Notes under the pieces: model-generated
The model's database searches: none
Told to the model about the DNA's origin: nothing
The model's input: only the letters and a program-made list of their open reading frames with translations
Source of the DNA: Gallicola sp.
GTDB taxonomy: Bacteria; Bacillota; Clostridia; Tissierellales; Peptoniphilaceae
Assembly: GCA_012798975.1 (NCBI GenBank)
Contig: JAAZME010000185.1
Span: forward strand, 1 to 5,738
Reading direction: 5' to 3'
Length of the DNA stretch: 5,738 nt
Program-made: the position numbers and the translations under genes
Shown here: positions 1 through 5,706 of the stretch, one piece after another
How the letters are laid out: each line of letters begins with the position of its first letter
Numbering within the stretch: the stretch's first letter is position 1

Positions 1-455
1 AAGATATTATGGAGCAGCCTCCTAGAGATCCGAACGAGCCGATCTTAAACAGAGATGCTATTATCCAAGTATTAACATTAGCTGTGGGTATTACAGTGGG
101 AACATTGATTGCTTATTACTATGCATTGGGACATTTCGATAGACATATCGAGTCTGCAAGAACAGTTGCCTTTGCAACAATGATTACTGCAGAGCTTACA
201 AAAGTATTCTCTATCAGAAGTCCAAAGTACACAGTCTTCCATATCGGATTCTTCTCGAACCCGACACTTGTGAAAGCTGTTGCCTTTGCCTTCATCTTAA
301 TGTTTATCGTAATCTATGTACCATTTGTTCAGCCTCTATTCCAAACGATTACGTTAGGATTAGAACACTGGGCAGTAATCCTTCCATGTGCCCTTCTTCC
401 ATTCGTATTAAACGAAGCAAGAAAAGCCATCTTCAAACCAGGAAGAGACAAATAA
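1..455 (+). CDS. P-type cation-transporting ATPase (probably Ca2+), C-terminal end, partial
   Basis: This is the last ~150 codons of a membrane ion pump; the gene begins upstream of the window. The frame is already open at base 1, and the first complete codons read D-I-M-E-Q-P-P-R-D-P. This matches the M-x-x-P-P-R-x-P stretch that follows transmembrane helix 6 in Ca2+-type (P2) ATPases, so the ATG at 9 is an internal methionine and not the start. Counting from that Met, hydrophobic segments lie at about residues 17-41, 52-66, 87-107 and 119-136, which fits helices M7-M10 of the cation ATPase C-terminal domain. R-T-V-A-F-A-T-M (51-58) and V-F-S-I-R-S-P (66-72) resemble the conserved M8 region. 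The nucleotide-binding and phosphorylation domains (DKTGT) are outside the window, so the transported ion is inferred from family likeness only. The stop is TAA at 453-455, followed 10 bases later by a terminator. Confidence 0.88.
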   Translation, partial: DIMEQPPRDPNEPILNRDAIIQVLTLAVGITVGTLIAYYYALGHFDRHIESARTVAFATMITAELTKVFSIRSPKYTVFHIGFFSNPTLVKAVAFAFILMFIVIYVPFVQPLFQTITLGLEHWAVILPCALLPFVLNEARKAIFKPGRDK

Positions 456-460
456 TACAA

Positions 461-497
461 AAAACCTCCTGAGAGAAATCTCAGGAGTTTTTTTTTC
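461..497 (+). terminator. Rho-independent terminator of the ATPase gene
   Basis: A perfect 9-bp stem (466-474 with 479-487, CTCCTGAGA/TCTCAGGAG) closed by a GAAA tetraloop is followed by nine T (488-496). It lies just after the ATPase stop codon. Confidence 0.95.
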
Positions 498-570
498 TTA
501 CAATGAAAAAGTCCCATCTTGCCGGACGGGAACTTTTCTGTCATATGTTTTCAGCTTAACTGATTTGGCT
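498..570 (-). ncRNA. Candidate small RNA on the minus strand, about 70 nt
   Basis: This is inferred from a promoter and a terminator that face the same way and enclose only about 70 bases. Reading on the minus strand, a TATAAT preceded by TGC (577-585) would start a transcript near 570. The transcript runs through a short TTAAC/GTTAA dyad and ends at a hairpin with five U (near 506). An ATG at 542-544 on this strand opens a frame, but it has no Shine-Dalgarno and would run on into the ATPase gene as antisense, so I do not call it a protein. The alternative is that the promoter is a chance match and the hairpin is only a second, two-way terminator for the ATPase. No known RNA family was recognised. 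Confidence 0.35.
506..537 (-). terminator. Hairpin terminator, minus strand (possibly bidirectional)
   Basis: AAAAGT (507-512) pairs with ACTTTT (532-537) and CCC (513-515) with GGG (528-530), with one bulged base at 531. On the minus strand the stem is followed by five U (complement of 506-510); on the plus strand there are only four T. It fits a minus-strand terminator best, but could back up the ATPase terminator just upstream. Confidence 0.55.
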
Positions 571-576
571 AAGTTA

Positions 577-605
577 ATTATAGCATGGTATAAATATTAT
601 TGAAA
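577..605 (-). promoter_or_regulatory. Candidate minus-strand promoter with extended -10
   Basis: On the minus strand TATAAT (577-582) is preceded by TGC (583-585), which makes a full extended -10. Seventeen bases further upstream lies TTTCAA (600-605), a weak -35 (3 of 6 bases match TTGACA). Just upstream of this, AATACC (606-611) and GGTATT (638-643) form an inverted repeat that brackets two copies of CTGCAC (613-618, 628-633). This could be an operator, but that is speculative. Confidence 0.45.
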
Positions 606-736
606 AATACCGCTGCACAATTTTATTCTGCACTTAGGGTATTAATCCTCTCTAACAGTCTTAAAAGATTATTTTCTTCTAATTTATCCCTTTAAACTAC
701 CCTTTCGTTTCTGGGCAGATAAAGCCCTTCCTTTAA

Positions 737-765
737 TTTACCGAAACATTAAACTATGCTATACT
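737..765 (+). promoter_or_regulatory. Promoter of the tRNA-Val gene
   Basis: An extended -10 (TGC-TATACT, 757-765) lies 17 bases after TTTACC (737-742), which is a moderate -35. The predicted start, about 772, is within ten bases of the tRNA 5' end, as is usual for a single-tRNA transcript with a short leader. Confidence 0.7.
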
Positions 766-780
766 GTATTTATTCCATAG

Positions 781-856
781 GGAGAGTTAGCTCAGCTGGT
801 AGAGCGCTTCGTTGACATCGAAGAGGTCGCTGGTTCAAGTCCAGTACTGTCCACCA
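781..856 (+). tRNA. tRNA-Val (anticodon GAC)
   Basis: A full 76-nt cloverleaf can be drawn: acceptor 781-787 with 846-852, D stem 790-793/802-805, anticodon stem 807-811/819-823 with loop TTGACAT, five-base variable loop, T stem 829-833/841-845 with loop TTCAAGT, discriminator A853 and encoded CCA 854-856. The anticodon 814-816 is GAC, which reads GUC and GUU valine codons. A35, C36 and the A73 discriminator are the known valine identity elements. One acceptor pair (784 with 849) is G opposite G, a mismatch; all other stem positions pair, with one G-T at the base of the T stem. The gene stands alone with its own promoter and terminator. Confidence 0.93.
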
Positions 857-858
857 TG

Positions 859-892
859 AAAGGTTAGAAACGTTAGTTTCTAGCCTTTTTTT
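859..892 (+). terminator. Rho-independent terminator of the tRNA gene
   Basis: A 13-bp stem (859-871 with 876-888, one G-T pair) with a four-base GTTA loop runs directly into seven T (886-892). It begins three bases after the tRNA CCA end. Confidence 0.93.
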
Positions 893-923
893 ATTTGGAA
901 AATACTAAAATTAAAAAAGAATC

Positions 924-959
924 AAAGATTCCTGTTCTAGTATAGACCGGAATCTTTTT
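924..959 (+). terminator. Second hairpin terminator, probably bidirectional
   Basis: AAAGATTCC (924-932) pairs with GGAATCTTT (949-957), with a small inner TCTA/TAGA stem (936-939 with 943-946) in the loop. T follow to 959, and an A-rich run lies upstream (912-919), so it could stop transcripts in both directions. No minus-strand gene needing it is visible, so it most likely acts as a backup between the tRNA and the oxidoreductase. Confidence 0.65.
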
Positions 960-964
960 AATTA

Positions 965-989
965 TATAATGTGTTCTCTTTATTATAAT
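965..989 (+). promoter_or_regulatory. Candidate -10 elements for the oxidoreductase
   Basis: Two exact TATAAT hexamers (965-970 and 984-989) lie 91 and 72 bases before the start codon. Neither has a good -35: TAGACC (943-948) is 16 bases before the first, and ATTATA sits at the -35 spacing of the second. TTTACA (998-1003) with TATATA (1023-1028) is a third option, but with a 19-base spacer. The oxidoreductase promoter is likely in this stretch; which element is used cannot be decided by eye. Confidence 0.4.
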
Positions 990-1060
990 CTTATTTTTTT
1001 ACAATTCTCCTGCCTCTTCGGGTATATACAGTTAATAATACTAAATACAAGGAGAAAACT

Positions 1061-2263
1061 ATGAAACTGCATCTAGGTGATTTATATTGGGACGAGACGA
1101 GAAAAAACACGGACTATTTGGAACTAAAAGAAGATTTTGATATAGATGTACTCGTAATCGGAGGAGGCATGAGCGGGGCCTTAATTTCCCATGAACTGGG
1201 GTTAAGGGGATTTGAGACGGCTGTTATCGACAAAAAAATTCCAGGATATGGATCTTCCGATGGAAATACAGGGATTATCCAGTATCATTCCGATGATTCT
1301 CTTCCCGAAATGATCGAAAACTTTGGCGAAAAACAGGCTGTTGATTTCTACCGACTATCTATCGAAGCAATGAAACGGCTTGGGGAAATCGCAGAAAGTC
1401 TTCCAGAGGATACGGGCTATAAGAAAACCCATAGTCTTCTATTGGCTGCAAAAGAAGAAAACACTTCTGAATTAAGAGAAAATAATAGAATATTAAACCA
1501 TTACGGATTCCCTTCCGAATATATCGATCAAGAAACTTTAGAAAAAAATTATAATATCCACGCTTACGGTGCTTTAAAAACCGGCAGCGACGCTGAACTC
1601 AATCCCTTTAAAATGGTTCAGGCTCTTCACAAAGAGAATCTAAAAAGAGGAGTAAAGGTATATAAAAACGCTCCTGCTGATAAAATCACGGAAAAAGAGA
1701 ACGGGTTTGTCATAACAAGCGGATCTTTCACTATAAATGCAAAAAAACTGATCCTCGCCATGGGATATGCAAAAGATGTCTATCCGAACATAGAAGAAGC
1801 ATTAGAAAGAAATACAACCTACTCCTTTGTAACAGAAAAAATCCATGAAAAACTCTGGGGAAAGGAAGAAATGATCTGGGATGATGAAGATCCTTATGTG
1901 TATTTTAGAAAACTGGAAGATCACCGTGTTATCGCCGGCGGCAGAGATGAAAAAGGAGAAAAACTCTCCTCTTTAGAAAATATCGAAAAAGAAACAAATA
2001 AAATATACGAAACCATCTGCGGCTACTATCCGGATTTCAAAGCAAAGATCGCCCACCGCTGGCAATCTGTATTCGGCGAATCCAAAGACGGCCTTCCCTT
2101 TATCGGAAGAGACGAAGAAAATAAAGACAAATACTACGCCTTCGGCTATGGCGGAAACGGAACCTGCTACAGCGTTATGGCCTCTATGATTATCGCCGAC
2201 TTTTTGGAAGAAAAAGAACACCCCCTAGCCTATACAACAAAATATCCGAGAGAAAAAAATTAA
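1061..2263 (+). CDS. FAD-dependent oxidoreductase, DAO family
   Basis: A soluble 400-aa flavoprotein of the D-amino acid oxidase/glycine oxidase (DAO) fold. The N-terminal Rossmann motif is visible: D-V-L-V-I-G-G-G-M-S-G (29-39) with an acidic residue, D57, at the end of the next strand to bind the FAD ribose. G-S-S-D-G-N-T-G-I-I-Q-Y (64-75) matches the flavin-contacting loop of this family. Near the C terminus, G-L-P-F-I-G (about 344-349) and F-G-Y-G-G-N-G (about 362-368) are the second FAD contact. Family members oxidise amines or amino acids and pass electrons to O2 or another acceptor; the substrate here is not readable. There is no Rieske motif, signal peptide or transmembrane helix. The start is ATG 1061, with AAGGAG (1049-1054) six bases upstream. 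The gene is alone: terminators lie before it and a repeat-rich gap follows. The length is normal for the family and there is no sign of damage. Confidence 0.88.
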   Translation: MKLHLGDLYWDETRKNTDYLELKEDFDIDVLVIGGGMSGALISHELGLRGFETAVIDKKIPGYGSSDGNTGIIQYHSDDSLPEMIENFGEKQAVDFYRLSIEAMKRLGEIAESLPEDTGYKKTHSLLLAAKEENTSELRENNRILNHYGFPSEYIDQETLEKNYNIHAYGALKTGSDAELNPFKMVQALHKENLKRGVKVYKNAPADKITEKENGFVITSGSFTINAKKLILAMGYAKDVYPNIEEALERNTTYSFVTEKIHEKLWGKEEMIWDDEDPYVYFRKLEDHRVIAGGRDEKGEKLSSLENIEKETNKIYETICGYYPDFKAKIAHRWQSVFGESKDGLPFIGRDEENKDKYYAFGYGGNGTCYSVMASMIIADFLEEKEHPLAYTTKYPREKN

Positions 2264-2300
2264 AAGAAGTGTGTAAGAGCTTTTAAAAGAAGTGTGTAAG
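2260..2300 (+). repeat. Exact 18-bp direct repeat, two copies
   Basis: TTAAAAGAAGTGTGTAAG occurs at 2260-2277 and again at 2283-2300, 23 bases apart. The first copy contains the TAA stop of the oxidoreductase (2261-2263). The following bases TGTGATAGAGG keep the same GT-rich style. Confidence 0.9.
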
Positions 2301-2320
2301 TGTGATAGAGGGGAGTTGTA

Positions 2321-2353
2321 GTGGAAAAATGAAAGGAACATTCATTTTTCTAC
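2321..2353. repeat. Long hairpin (13-bp inverted repeat)
   Basis: GTGGAAAAATGAA (2321-2333) pairs with TTCATTTTTCTAC (2341-2353) through 13 bp with one G-T, around a seven-base loop. No T tract follows the stem, so it is not a standard terminator, though it could protect or end the oxidoreductase mRNA 3' end. Its first arm also matches the arm of the hairpin at 2472. Confidence 0.75.
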
Positions 2354-2363
2354 CTAGTAATAA

Positions 2364-2490
2364 ACGGGATCCTTTTATCATGAAGGCGATAAAGCAGCGA
2401 TTGTTGTTAAGGTAGACATAGAAAGAGTGGGAGAGCTTAAAAAAGAGAGTGTGACGGTGCCTTTTTATAATGTGGAAAATACTTTGTATT
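2364..2490 (+). pseudogene. Possible decayed coding fragment, family unknown
   Basis: After stop codons at 2355-2363, one frame stays open and for about 40 codons reads like protein: K-A-A-I-V-V-K-V-D-I-E-R-V-G-E-L-K-K-E-S is the clearest part (codons from 2391). It has charged and hydrophobic residues in natural alternation and codon use like the neighbours. There is no ATG start and no Shine-Dalgarno; the only possible start is GTG 2427, without a ribosome site. Past about 2490 the frame turns into low-complexity sequence from a pyrimidine tract, though it stays open to a TAA at 2652-2654. I do not recognise the family. It may be the remnant of a gene end left by deletion, or chance. Confidence 0.25.
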
Positions 2491-2496
2491 TTCCAC
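2472..2496. repeat. Perfect 11-bp inverted repeat (hairpin)
   Basis: GTGGAAAATAC (2472-2482) and GTATTTTCCAC (2486-2496) form a perfect 11-bp stem with a TTT loop. No T run follows on either strand. The GTGGAAAA arm also occurs at 2321-2328, so the two hairpins could pair with one another across the fragment between them. Confidence 0.8.
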
Positions 2497-2600
2497 CATC
2501 CCTACTTCCTAAAACCTATAACCTATTTCCTATATTTTCCTACCTTGACATCCATTACTCTCTCATTCTACACTCACTCTTTTTTATAGCTTTCCTTAAC
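2493..2600. other. Pyrimidine-rich tract with short CCTAT-like repeats
   Basis: The plus strand is strongly pyrimidine-biased here, with spaced copies of CCTAT/CCTAC (about 2500-2555) and then CTCTC and ACTCACTC. The opposite side of the gap (2264-2325) is purine/GT-rich, giving a loose inverted symmetry. No convincing gene lies in it. Confidence 0.45.
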
Positions 2601-2665
2601 CAAAACTTAACAAATTCTTCTCCAAGATTGAATCTAATAGTAATGGAAAAATAACATCTCTTCAT

Positions 2666-2717
2666 TATAGTAATAAGGAATTGATTATTATTTTACTACT
2701 ATTACTTTAAGGAGGAG
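2666..2717 (+). promoter_or_regulatory. Leader of the surface protein gene: candidate -10, dyad and strong RBS
   Basis: TATAGT (2666-2671) is a fair -10, but no good -35 stands 16-18 bases upstream, so the promoter call is weak. Overlapping and following it, AGTAATA (2669-2675) and TATTACT (2700-2706) form an inverted repeat that could be an operator or a 5' stem. The ribosome binding site AAGGAGGAG (2709-2717) is strong; its AAGGAGG core ends eight bases before ATG 2724, which fixes the start. Confidence 0.5.
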
Positions 2718-2723
2718 ATCCTA

Positions 2724-5411
2724 ATGTCAGTTAAGAAAATTTCGGCTTTAGCATTAGCTACGGCAATTTCTGTACAAACTATTTTGTCTCCAGCAGCTGT
2801 TATGGCTCAAGAAGAATCCGAGAATTCTCAAGTAGCCACAATGGATGCTAAAAGAGCCGCAGAAGAAGCAGCTCTCCACCGTGGAGACGGTATTCAAAAA
2901 GCAGATGGTGTTTCATTATCTGCAGAGGAAAAACCAGCAGTACAAGCCTATACAAAGGACAATAAACCGAACCGTCTTGTTGTAAATATCAAGGAAGATC
3001 CCAGAACAAGCAGATCCTTCAACTGGTTTACATCCGACAAATTAGATTCCTATGTATGGGTTTCTGAAAACAGAGATATGAAAAATGCAAAGGCTTTTCC
3101 AGCAGAAGCCTCTGTGATAGATTCTCATTATGTGGAGAGAGACGAAAAAGGATTTTTTATTTTCCAACTTATCGATAACGCTTCTAATACTGTAAAAAAA
3201 TATTTTACAGATGAAGGCAAAAAAGGACAAAAATGGGATCATAATAAAGAAATTACAGATAAAGAAAAAGAATCTGTTAAAATCGATGTGAATAAAATTC
3301 CTGAGTATTCCTATAAGGCCGATGCAAAAGGTTTAAAACCGGATACAGAATACTTCTATCAAGCAGGAAGCAGTACCGGCGGCAAATCAGAAGTGGGAAG
3401 TTTCAGAACAGCTGACAAAGACCAAGACAAATTTACATTCCTTCAGTATACAGATACACAAAACGCATACTGGAATCAAAATCTTATCGATGAAGCAGCT
3501 TTCGGAGCAGATACCTTAAGAAGAGCTTTAGAAACAGCTCCTGATAGCGAATTCGTAATCCACTCTGGAGACATCGTCGAAGTAGCTGAAGTGGAAGACG
3601 AGTGGGTTGATTTGTTTGGAAAGTCTAAGGATTCCTTCTTAAAAACAACACTAGCTCCAGCACCTGGAAACCACGATGAGTACGGATTAAACTACAATGA
3701 AAAATTTCTTACGAAGTTCAACGATCACTTCAACGTTCCATCAGAAGGAAAAATCGATGGCGGATCTTATTATTCTTATGATTACAACGGCGTTCATTTT
3801 GTAAATTTAAATACAAATGATTACAAAAACGACGATAACAAAGCAGTAGGCGACGAGCAGCAGGCATGGATTAAAAAAGATGTTCAAGATGCAAGAGCAA
3901 GAGGTGCTCAATGGGTTGTCTTAAACTATCACAAGCCGATCTTCTCAAAATCTTACCATTCTCTTCAAGATAAAGATGTTCAGAATGTAAAAGACGAACT
4001 GATGAAACTAATCGACGAATTAGATATCGATATCGCTTTACAAGGTCATGACCATGTTTTATCTAGAACAAAATCATTAAGATACGCTCCAAAAAGCGAA
4101 TCTTTATTTAATGGAAAAATAGCCGAAGATTCTACAAAAGTATCCGGAATCGACACTTTGAAAAATCCTACCGGAACTACATTCGTATTGCCGAATACAG
4201 GCGGAACAAAAGCCTATGATGCGATTTACGACAAAGGAATCGACCATGTAAAGAAAGTTCGACCTTCTCTTAGCTGGTTAACACAAGATTTGTTAGATGA
4301 ATATAACAAACTTTTCGCTATCGGTTCTCAGCCTCAAAAAGCTCCAGAGTTTGCAAACTCTCATTCAAACTTCAGAGACTCTACATTCCAAAACTTTGCA
4401 AAATATACAGTAGACGGCGAAACATTAACAACAGAACTTTATCAAGTATCTGGAGAATTAGATAATCGTAAAGTAGAAAAAGTAGACACCTTCCAAATTG
4501 TGAAAGATAAAGTAGATCCAAATGCAAAACAATTAGCTCCGACAGATCGTTACGAAGGAAATACAAGATACGAAACAGCTGTAGAAGTAAGCAGAAACCA
4601 CTATGACAAATCTGAGACCGTAATCCTTGCAAGCGGAGAAACATTCCCGGATTCAACAGCTGCAGCATCCCTTTCCGACCTTTATAAAGCACCTATACTT
4701 TTAAGCCGAAAAGCTTCCCTGCCCGATGCAGTAAAAGCAGAAATTTCAAGACTAGGCGCTAAAAAAGTCCTTCTATTAGGTGGAGAAAATGCACTTTCTT
4801 CCCAAGTAGCAGAATCTTTAAAAGGATTAGAAGTTGAAAGAATCGCAGGAGCCAACCGTTCTGAAACAGCTGCATTAATCGCTGATAAAGTACTTTCCGA
4901 AACAAAATCTAAAAAAGCGATCCTTGTGGGAGGAGAAGAAGCAAGATTTGCAGATGCCTTATCTGCCGGACTTCCAGTATTCAAAGAAGATGCTCCAATA
5001 CTTTTTACAAGAGGAGAGGATATCGACTCTTCAACTCAAAATATTTTGAAAAACAAGAATATCGAAGAAGTCTATATCATTGGAGGAGATGCAGCAGTAG
5101 ATTCTAAAGCGGAAGAAACTGTAAAGAAAAATGTGAAAAAAGCAGACAGAATCGCTGGAGACAACCGCTATAAAACATCTATCGAAGTAAAAAACCGATT
5201 TGCTCCAAAGGCATCCAATGTAATTGTAGCCAGCGGACAAGACTTCGCAGATGCATTAGTATCAAGCTCCATCTTAAATAGTAAAGAAGCCCCTATCCTT
5301 CTTACAAATAAAGAAAATACAATCAAAGAAATCAACCAAGCATTAAGAAATGATTCCATCGAAAGAATTACTGTAGTAGGCGGAAAAGCTGCAGTTGGTA
5401 CACTTCGATAG
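2724..5411 (+). CDS. Secreted metallophosphoesterase anchored by three CWB2 cell-wall-binding repeats
   Basis: An 895-aa surface phosphoesterase. Residues 1-28 are a Sec signal peptide (K4-K5, hydrophobic core, likely cleavage after A-V-M-A). Residues ~82-229 resemble the purple-acid-phosphatase N-terminal fibronectin domain, with G-L-K-P-D-T-E-Y at 203-210. Residues ~237-500 are a calcineurin-like metallophosphoesterase with metal ligands D244 (T-D-T-Q), D283 (S-G-D), N316/H317 (G-N-H-D), H403 (N-Y-H-K-P), H442 and H444 (G-H-D-H). The first motif has Q246 where classical enzymes have H; the rest is intact, so activity on phosphate esters is expected, substrate unknown. Residues ~609-895 hold three CWB2 (PF04122) repeats, beginning R-Y-E-G-N-T-R-Y (609), R-I-A-G-A-N-R (706) and R-I-A-G-D-N-R-Y (809); in C. 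difficile such repeats bind wall polymer non-covalently. The protein should sit on the outer wall. The third repeat ends soon after V-V-G-G-K-A-A-V, slightly short. The gene is transcribed alone and has its own terminator. Confidence 0.92.
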   Translation: MSVKKISALALATAISVQTILSPAAVMAQEESENSQVATMDAKRAAEEAALHRGDGIQKADGVSLSAEEKPAVQAYTKDNKPNRLVVNIKEDPRTSRSFNWFTSDKLDSYVWVSENRDMKNAKAFPAEASVIDSHYVERDEKGFFIFQLIDNASNTVKKYFTDEGKKGQKWDHNKEITDKEKESVKIDVNKIPEYSYKADAKGLKPDTEYFYQAGSSTGGKSEVGSFRTADKDQDKFTFLQYTDTQNAYWNQNLIDEAAFGADTLRRALETAPDSEFVIHSGDIVEVAEVEDEWVDLFGKSKDSFLKTTLAPAPGNHDEYGLNYNEKFLTKFNDHFNVPSEGKIDGGSYYSYDYNGVHFVNLNTNDYKNDDNKAVGDEQQAWIKKDVQDARARGAQWVVLNYHKPIFSKSYHSLQDKDVQNVKDELMKLIDELDIDIALQGHDHVLSRTKSLRYAPKSESLFNGKIAEDSTKVSGIDTLKNPTGTTFVLPNTGGTKAYDAIYDKGIDHVKKVRPSLSWLTQDLLDEYNKLFAIGSQPQKAPEFANSHSNFRDSTFQNFAKYTVDGETLTTELYQVSGELDNRKVEKVDTFQIVKDKVDPNAKQLAPTDRYEGNTRYETAVEVSRNHYDKSETVILASGETFPDSTAAASLSDLYKAPILLSRKASLPDAVKAEISRLGAKKVLLLGGENALSSQVAESLKGLEVERIAGANRSETAALIADKVLSETKSKKAILVGGEEARFADALSAGLPVFKEDAPILFTRGEDIDSSTQNILKNKNIEEVYIIGGDAAVDSKAEETVKKNVKKADRIAGDNRYKTSIEVKNRFAPKASNVIVASGQDFADALVSSSILNSKEAPILLTNKENTIKEINQALRNDSIERITVVGGKAAVGTLR

Positions 5412-5417
5412 GAAGAC

Positions 5418-5486
5418 AAAAAAGAGCGGAAGAATAATAAAGCGGAGTTTTTATAGAAAACCTCCGCTTTTCTTCTGCTCTTTTTT
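5418..5486 (+). terminator. Long compound terminator of the surface protein gene
   Basis: The outer stem pairs 5418-5433 with 5471-5486 (AAAAAAGAGCGGAAGA with its complement, one G-T). After a bulge, an inner stem pairs AAAGCGGAG (5439-5447) with CTCCGCTTT (5462-5470). The 3' arm ends in six T (5481-5486). The A run opposite makes it possibly two-way. It begins seven bases after the stop codon. Confidence 0.93.
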
Positions 5487-5529
5487 AATTTTCAAATGAA
5501 AGAAACACTCACACTCTATTTCTTCTAGT

Positions 5530-5706
5530 CCCTTCATTTCTACTGACCTCTAGGTTATTGTTTCCCTTCTAGGGGAAGGATGAAGGGCGCCTAAGATTCG
5601 CCTGAAGCCCTAGTCTAAATCATGGTTCTGATTTAGTCACAGGTCAGCAGATCGTTCTTAGCCAAATGAAGATTCGTTCATTTGGAGAACGAGTTGCACC
5701 AGACCT
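5530..5706. ncRNA. Candidate structured RNA or leader, strand undecided
   Basis: No gene is visible in the last 327 bases; past the terminator they hold several strong stems. CCCTTCAT (5530-5537) pairs with ATGAAGGG (5580-5587) around a small hairpin TTCCC/GGGAA (5562-5566 with 5573-5577). CTAAATCA (5615-5622) pairs with TGATTTAG (5629-5636). CCAAATGAA (5662-5670) pairs with TTCATTTGG (5677-5685), extended by TCGTTCT/AGAACGA (5652-5658 with 5686-5692), GCA/TGC and AGGTC/GACCT (5641-5645 with 5702-5706). A longer-range match joins 5540-5548 to 5642-5650, which pairs fully only on the minus strand (by G-U). No T-box, cobalamin, SAM, TPP, RNase P, tmRNA or 6S signature was recognised. It could be an independent RNA or the leader of a gene beyond the window. 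Confidence 0.4.

Noticed and set aside
329..544. Minus-strand frame of 71 codons opposite the ATPase end
   Set aside because: It runs through a strong terminator and antisense to a clear gene, and has no Shine-Dalgarno before its ATG.
2427..2654. A 75-codon plus-strand frame starting at GTG 2427
   Set aside because: No ribosome binding site, and its second half translates a pyrimidine-rich repeat tract. It is covered instead as part of a possible decayed fragment.
4381..5419. Several minus-strand open frames opposite the C-terminal half of the surface protein, and similar ones opposite the oxidoreductase and its N-terminal half
   Set aside because: They lie opposite clear coding sequence, show no recognisable domains, and arise from the codon bias of the true genes.
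5521..5706. Known riboswitch, T-box, RNase P, tmRNA or 6S RNA
   Set aside because: None of the conserved boxes I know for these (such as T-box TGG-ACCGCG, the B12 box, or the RNase P GAGGAAAGTCC element) is present on either strand.
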